Positions 60,270 through 64,000 of a stretch of DNA of 64,000 nucleotides are shown here, one piece after another. The notes under the pieces were generated by a model. It did no database searches. It worked only from the letters and a program-made list of their open reading frames with translations, and was not told where the DNA came from. How positions within the stretch are numbered: position 1 is the stretch's first letter; the number at the start of each line of letters is the position of its first letter. Both the position numbers and the translations under genes were made by a program. The DNA is taken from assembly GCF_009931695.1 (NCBI RefSeq), contig NZ_CP048000.1, positions 4,730,501 to 4,794,500 of the forward strand, given 5' to 3'. This DNA comes from Anaerocolumna sedimenticola. Lineage in GTDB: Bacteria; Bacillota; Clostridia; Lachnospirales; Lachnospiraceae.

Positions 60270-62104
60270 TTATTTCGAGGCCGTTGCTGCTTCTACCCTG
60301 GATGTGTTCTGGTCTTTTGCATTCTGCATGTCAACAGCTAATACCTGATCATAACCAAGGCCTTTTACCGTATCCTGCATTTCTTTTAATAAGCTGTTAA
60401 ATTCAGCCTCGTTCGATGCAAATACCATCTTCCAGGAATATTCAATAATAATTGCCTTGCATTGTCCTCTTAAAGTAGTTATTTCAGAATCTTCTTCCGG
60501 TGCAATATAAGAGGAACCCGGTGCAACCATAAGCTGATTTTTATTCTGTAAATACTCTAATGTAGTTTTTGCACCCATTTTTGTCTGCCAGTCAGTATCA
60601 AGGGGGTAGTGTTTTTCTCTAATACGGAATCCCATAACGTATAGTTATATGGATATCCTGTTTCCGGATTGATATCACTTGGTATGACAGCCGGGAAATT
60701 AAGTGCGGATACTCCGTCTTTCCATGAGCCGCCGCCCCATTCATCAGGAACTATGGTATTACCGCCTTCATAAAAAGCCTTCCATCCAAAATCAGTTAAG
60801 ACAGGTTTACCATCCATTAATTCCCAGGTTAAGCCTTCCGGGCCACAGGAAGATGAGGTCTGTGCGGCAGACATCATAATTCCTTCCGGAGAATAGAGCC
60901 ATTCAATGAAATCTGCCAACCTTTCGGGATCTTCCGCTTTACTTCCGATTGCAATACATTGCCTGTCACCATCCGGCCTGCATCCGTAAGATAAATCTTT
61001 CATGTCATCAATGGATGCAATCATAAATCCTTTACCGGCCGCTTTATTATCGGGAGTATTATATGCGGCCTGGCCTAACCACGGCCATGGAGAATATAAT
61101 ATCTGTCCGTCCTGATATTTTGTATATAACGTATCATAATTCTGGGTAGTAGACTCCGGATCTACAAGACCCATCTGATTTGCATCATAATATAACTTTA
61201 ATACTCTGGTGTACATGGAATCACTGTCAATTATACTCTGGTCATCAGAGCCGTCTACCTTTGACAAAACAAATCCCAGCTCGTCATACCCATAAAAACA
61301 GGTTGGCTGTTTGGCTAAGCACATCATATTGCCATCCCAGTCTTTGAATAATGAGATACCATAGGTTTTCTTACCTGTATCACTTTCCGGAACCGCATCC
61401 TGCATTGCTTTTAAAACCGGAAGCAGGTCTTCCATCGTTTTCATCTGGGGATAACCGACTGCCTTATATGCATCCCAACGAAGATATGGTCCAAAGGTCG
61501 GATCCAGTCCCTCGGATGGATTCGTTGCCGGCTGTTGGGAAACACTGCTGGGGATTCCATAAACTCCGTCTTCCTTAACCAATTCATTTAAGGAATCAAT
61601 TCCACTTTGATATTTCTTAAGGTTCTCTTTATCTGAAACCAAATCCGTTAAATTAAGTACCAGCCCTGCAGTCACCATGTTTTGTAACCTTCCGCCATCC
61701 GCACCATAGATAATTAAATCTCCAAGGTCTCCGGAAGCCGAACGTGTCTGAAACAATGTCTCTCCGCCGCCTGCTACGTTAGGGGCTATCATGTTAAGTT
61801 CCATATTGAATTTGTCTTTTACTATTTTGGCAAACCAACCTGATTGAATCCCCTGATAATTAGCTAAACCATCAAATACATCAACAGTAATGAACTTCGG
61901 ATATTTTTCTTCCCCGGTTTTCGTATTATCCTCTGATGTTTTAGTATCTGCTGTTTTTGTGTCTGCTGTTTTTGTGTCTGCTGTTTTTGCAGTGTCCGCA
62001 GGATTAACATTGCCAGATACCGGACTCTCTTTTTTACCACATCCGGCAAGCATGGATGCTGCCAATAGGACACATAATAGCATACTTAGTAATTTTTTTC
62101 TCAT
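60270..62104 (-). CDS. ABC transporter substrate-binding lipoprotein, LplA/YtcQ-like (frameshifted as given)
   Basis: With one base added to the G-run at 60602-60606, a 611-residue carbohydrate-binding lipoprotein results. Its signal peptide MRKKLLSMLLCVLLAASMLAG ends in a lipobox with the lipidated Cys at about 22. A Thr/Lys/Asp linker of three near-identical five-residue repeats (KTADT) follows, then a long family 1 extracellular solute-binding domain (VDVFDGLANYQGIQSGWFAK; the PWPWLGQAAYNTP region; AIGSKAEDPERLADFIEWLY; TLWDSVLEKNTTP). It captures a sugar, perhaps oligosaccharides, for the two permeases upstream in the same operon. GGAGGAATAAGGT precedes the start. No ATPase gene is present here; such systems often share one MsmX-type ATPase. 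Confidence 0.9.
61944..61988 (-). repeat. Three tandem 15-bp repeats in the lipoprotein linker
   Basis: GTATCTGCTGTTTTT followed by two copies of GTGTCTGCTGTTTTT (plus strand) encode the KTADT repeats after the lipobox. Such in-frame repeats can change copy number by slippage, altering linker length. Confidence 0.8.
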
Positions 62105-62186
62105 ACCTTATTCCTCCATTATATTTTTTTCATATAATCAGCAAAAAAAATAATTCCTTTATTTTGTTTTGCTTATTAATTATTAT

Positions 62187-63107
62187 TTAGCCTTTCACAG
62201 AGCCAATCATAATACCTTTTACAAAATATCTCTGAAACATGGGGTAGATGAATAATATAGGTAATACTACAATAACAGTAACGGTCATACGTACCGAAGT
62301 CGGTGTCTGCTGTGTTGCCAATGCCATAACATTACTTCCGGAACCAACACTGTTCTTAATCAATGCCGCAAGGGAATTTGCCTGATTTATATAACAATAC
62401 AATAAGTATTGCAGGGAATATAATTTCTGTTCAGTAATATAAATTAAGGTATCCTGAAAGGAGTTCCACTGGGCTACTGCCGCAAAAATTGCAATTGTCG
62501 CTAAAATCGGAGTAGTGGTTGGCAGGATAATCTTTCTGAAGACCGTTATAATACCTGCTCCGTCAATCTCAGCCGCTTCCTGAAGAGATGATGGGATTGA
62601 TTCCACATATGTTTTCACCAAAATTATGTTAAATGGCTGTACAATTACCGGAATTATGTATACCCAGAAAGTGTTGGTAAGGTGTAAATTTTTCATGGTT
62701 AAGAACATAGGAATTAGTCCTGCATTAAAATACATGGTAACAATAATAAAACGGTACCAGAATTTTCTGCCCCACATCTTTTGCTGGGTAAACATAAATC
62801 CCAAAAATGCGGAAGCTAATACCGTACAGGCAGTTCCAATTACTGTTCTGGCCACCGAAACCCATAAAGCAGTACCAAGCCCCCTGATTTTTATAACATT
62901 AATATAATTATTAAAATGAATTTTCTTAGGCAGAAAATTAATCATTCCATTTGCACTTAAATCGTTAGCACTAAGTGTATTTATAATCAGGTAATAAAAC
63001 GGATAGATACAAATTAAAGTAAATACAATGAAAAACGAGTAATTTAAAATATTAAAGACCAGATCTGCCCCTTCCGGTTTTTTCTTTTTTTCCGTAATCT
63101 GCTTCAT
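62187..63107 (-). CDS. Sugar ABC transporter permease, LplC/YtcP-like
   Basis: A 306-residue integral membrane permease with six helices. The EAA motif reads SLQEAAEIDGAGIITVFRKI (cytoplasmic loop that binds the ATPase) near residue 200. FLPKKIHFNNYINVIK and the C-terminal MFQRYFVKGIMIGSVKG are typical for the LplC/YtcP group of carbohydrate permeases. With the LplB-like permease 14 bases upstream it forms the heterodimeric channel. The ATG at 63107 is preceded by a weak AAAGGAAA site. Confidence 0.93.
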   Translation of the reverse strand: MKQITEKKKKPEGADLVFNILNYSFFIVFTLICIYPFYYLIINTLSANDLSANGMINFLPKKIHFNNYINVIKIRGLGTALWVSVARTVIGTACTVLASAFLGFMFTQQKMWGRKFWYRFIIVTMYFNAGLIPMFLTMKNLHLTNTFWVYIIPVIVQPFNIILVKTYVESIPSSLQEAAEIDGAGIITVFRKIILPTTTPILATIAIFAAVAQWNSFQDTLIYITEQKLYSLQYLLYCYINQANSLAALIKNSVGSGSNVMALATQQTPTSVRMTVTVIVVLPILFIYPMFQRYFVKGIMIGSVKG

Positions 63108-63121
63108 AACGATTTTCCTTT

Positions 63122-64000
63122 CTATATAATGGATTCTCCGCGAACTTTTTTGGATACAAAATTTACAATAAACAGTAAAGTAATACTGACTAAACTCTTT
63201 AGCATACCGATGGCAGTTGCCAAAGAAGGACTCCTGCCTGTCATGCCAACATTGTAAACATATAAATCAAGTACCTGTATATGTTCTTTATTAAAGGAAT
63301 TCTGAAATACATAATACTGGTCCAGACCATTATTAAGAAAATTTGCCACGGAAAGCATTAATAATACAAAAAACGTAGGTAATAAAGCCGGCAAGGTTAT
63401 GTGTCTCATTAATTTAAAGCGGTTGGCACCATCTACCCTGGCAGCCTCATATAATTCCTGGTCAACACCTGCAATTGCCGCAAGATACATAATAGATCCC
63501 CATCCAAGACCTTTCCATGTATACCATAGAAGCATAGACAGCCAGGTATGGGTATCGCCATCCAAAAATTTTATGGGAGTTGTAATGATCCCGGCCCCCA
63601 TTAAAAGCGTATTAACCATACCTGTGTTGGAGAAGAGACTGAATGCTACGGAAAATACCATAACCCAGCTGATAAAATTCGGTACGGTTGTAAATGTCTG
63701 AACAAAATTCCGGAACCATTTACTTTTAATTTCACTTAAAAAGATAGCAAAAATTACCGGCAGAAATGATGTGGCAAGCGTTAACCCACTCATGGCAAAT
63801 GTATTCTTCATTACTTTCATAAGCTGGCTTATCTGGGTCGGATTGGCAAATAACATTTGAAACCACTTAAATCCTACAAATTCACACTGCGCTAATTTCA
63901 GCGGCGGCTTATAATCAAAGAAGGCATATATCCAACCATGTAATGGAAAATAGGAAAACGCGAAAGATAATATTAAAAATGGTACTATGTACAAAAACAG
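63122..64000 (-). CDS. Sugar ABC transporter permease, LplB/YteP-like (5' end outside window)
   Basis: The frame is open to the window edge, so the gene starts beyond it; about 293 residues are seen. It carries helices of the binding-protein-dependent permease fold, beginning LFLYIVPFLILSFAFSYFPL with the typical HGWIYAFFDYKP. The EAA motif is ELYEAARVDGANRFKLMRHI. It ends NFVSKKVRGESII. This is the first permease of the operon, followed by the LplC-like permease and the lipoprotein. Confidence 0.92.
   Translation of the reverse strand: MFLYIVPFLILSFAFSYFPLHGWIYAFFDYKPPLKLAQCEFVGFKWFQMLFANPTQISQLMKVMKNTFAMSGLTLATSFLPVIFAIFLSEIKSKWFRNFVQTFTTVPNFISWVMVFSVAFSLFSNTGMVNTLLMGAGIITTPIKFLDGDTHTWLSMLLWYTWKGLGWGSIMYLAAIAGVDQELYEAARVDGANRFKLMRHITLPALLPTFFVLLMLSVANFLNNGLDQYYVFQNSFNKEHIQVLDLYVYNVGMTGRSPSLATAIGMLKSLVSITLLFIVNFVSKKVRGESII

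Noticed and set aside
61864..62073. Minus-strand frame within the lipoprotein gene (KQQTQ repeats)
   Set aside because: It is the 15-bp repeat read in another frame of a clearly coding region.

Overview
The window looks like chromosome from a low-GC, motile, spore-forming anaerobe of the Clostridia, most like the Lachnospiraceae. The indicators are a flagellin, a single-chain PurL of about 1260 residues, a SpoVB-like flippase, a LysM/GH18 spore-lytic-type protein, L-lactate dehydrogenase, a YesM/YesN-type two-component system beside an Lpl/Ytc-type sugar ABC transporter, and an alpha-galactosidase. This placement is inference from gene content.

Layout. 1-2.7 kb: the 3' part of a flagellin gene and a HAD phosphatase. 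2.9-12.4 kb: an island built at the 3' end of a tRNA-Gly(GCC) gene. Four partial copies of the tRNA 3' end (2974, 6966, 8439, 12118) lie to the left of the intact tRNA and divide the island into consecutive segments. These carry an M3 peptidase, a broken methyltransferase, a PhnP-like hydrolase, a GNAT and a VOC protein, a SpoVB-like flippase, and a decayed MobV-like relaxase plus tyrosine integrase. Each full segment has its own paired short repeats just inside both ends, as expected for integrase arm sites. 12.5-20 kb: nitroreductase and AraC regulator, divergent from a heterodimeric ABC exporter, then a PadR-HAAS-anchored protein operon. 20-26 kb: rsgA behind a leader with small ORFs and a terminator, a GntR-ABC operon, an XRE/membrane pair with a striking operator, and an SdpR/SdpI pair. 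26-34 kb: a diguanylate cyclase-ldh operon and purL. 34-44 kb: MBL hydrolase, glyoxalase I, LysR, aldo/keto reductase with FeS motifs, DUF1848 protein, LysM/GH18 protein, MazG-like protein and a large DNRLRE/beta-helix surface protein. 44-56 kb: alpha-galactosidase, a VanR-VanS-D,D-carboxypeptidase operon, acyltransferase, DUF1622, two tandem aspartoacylase-like proteins, a PrsA-like lipoprotein and azlCD. 56.7-64 kb: a YesM/YesN-type two-component system convergent with an ABC transporter (lipoprotein and two permeases, the last cut by the window edge).

Two families of palindromic intergenic repeats are scattered through the chromosomal part: a 149-bp MITE-like element (copies near 18.1, 21.8, 33.7, 35.4, 51.9 kb) and a 92-bp double-hairpin element (29.7, 44.4, 46.8, 55.3 kb).

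Caution on gene integrity: six otherwise normal genes are each broken by what looks like one missing base, mostly in a short homopolymer (14651, 22601, 47502, 52251, 59879, 60602). One shared cause, probably sequencing or assembly error, is more likely than six separate losses. In-frame stops in the alpha-galactosidase and the methyltransferase, and the decay of the relaxase, integrase and a second GNAT gene, do not fit that pattern and may be real.
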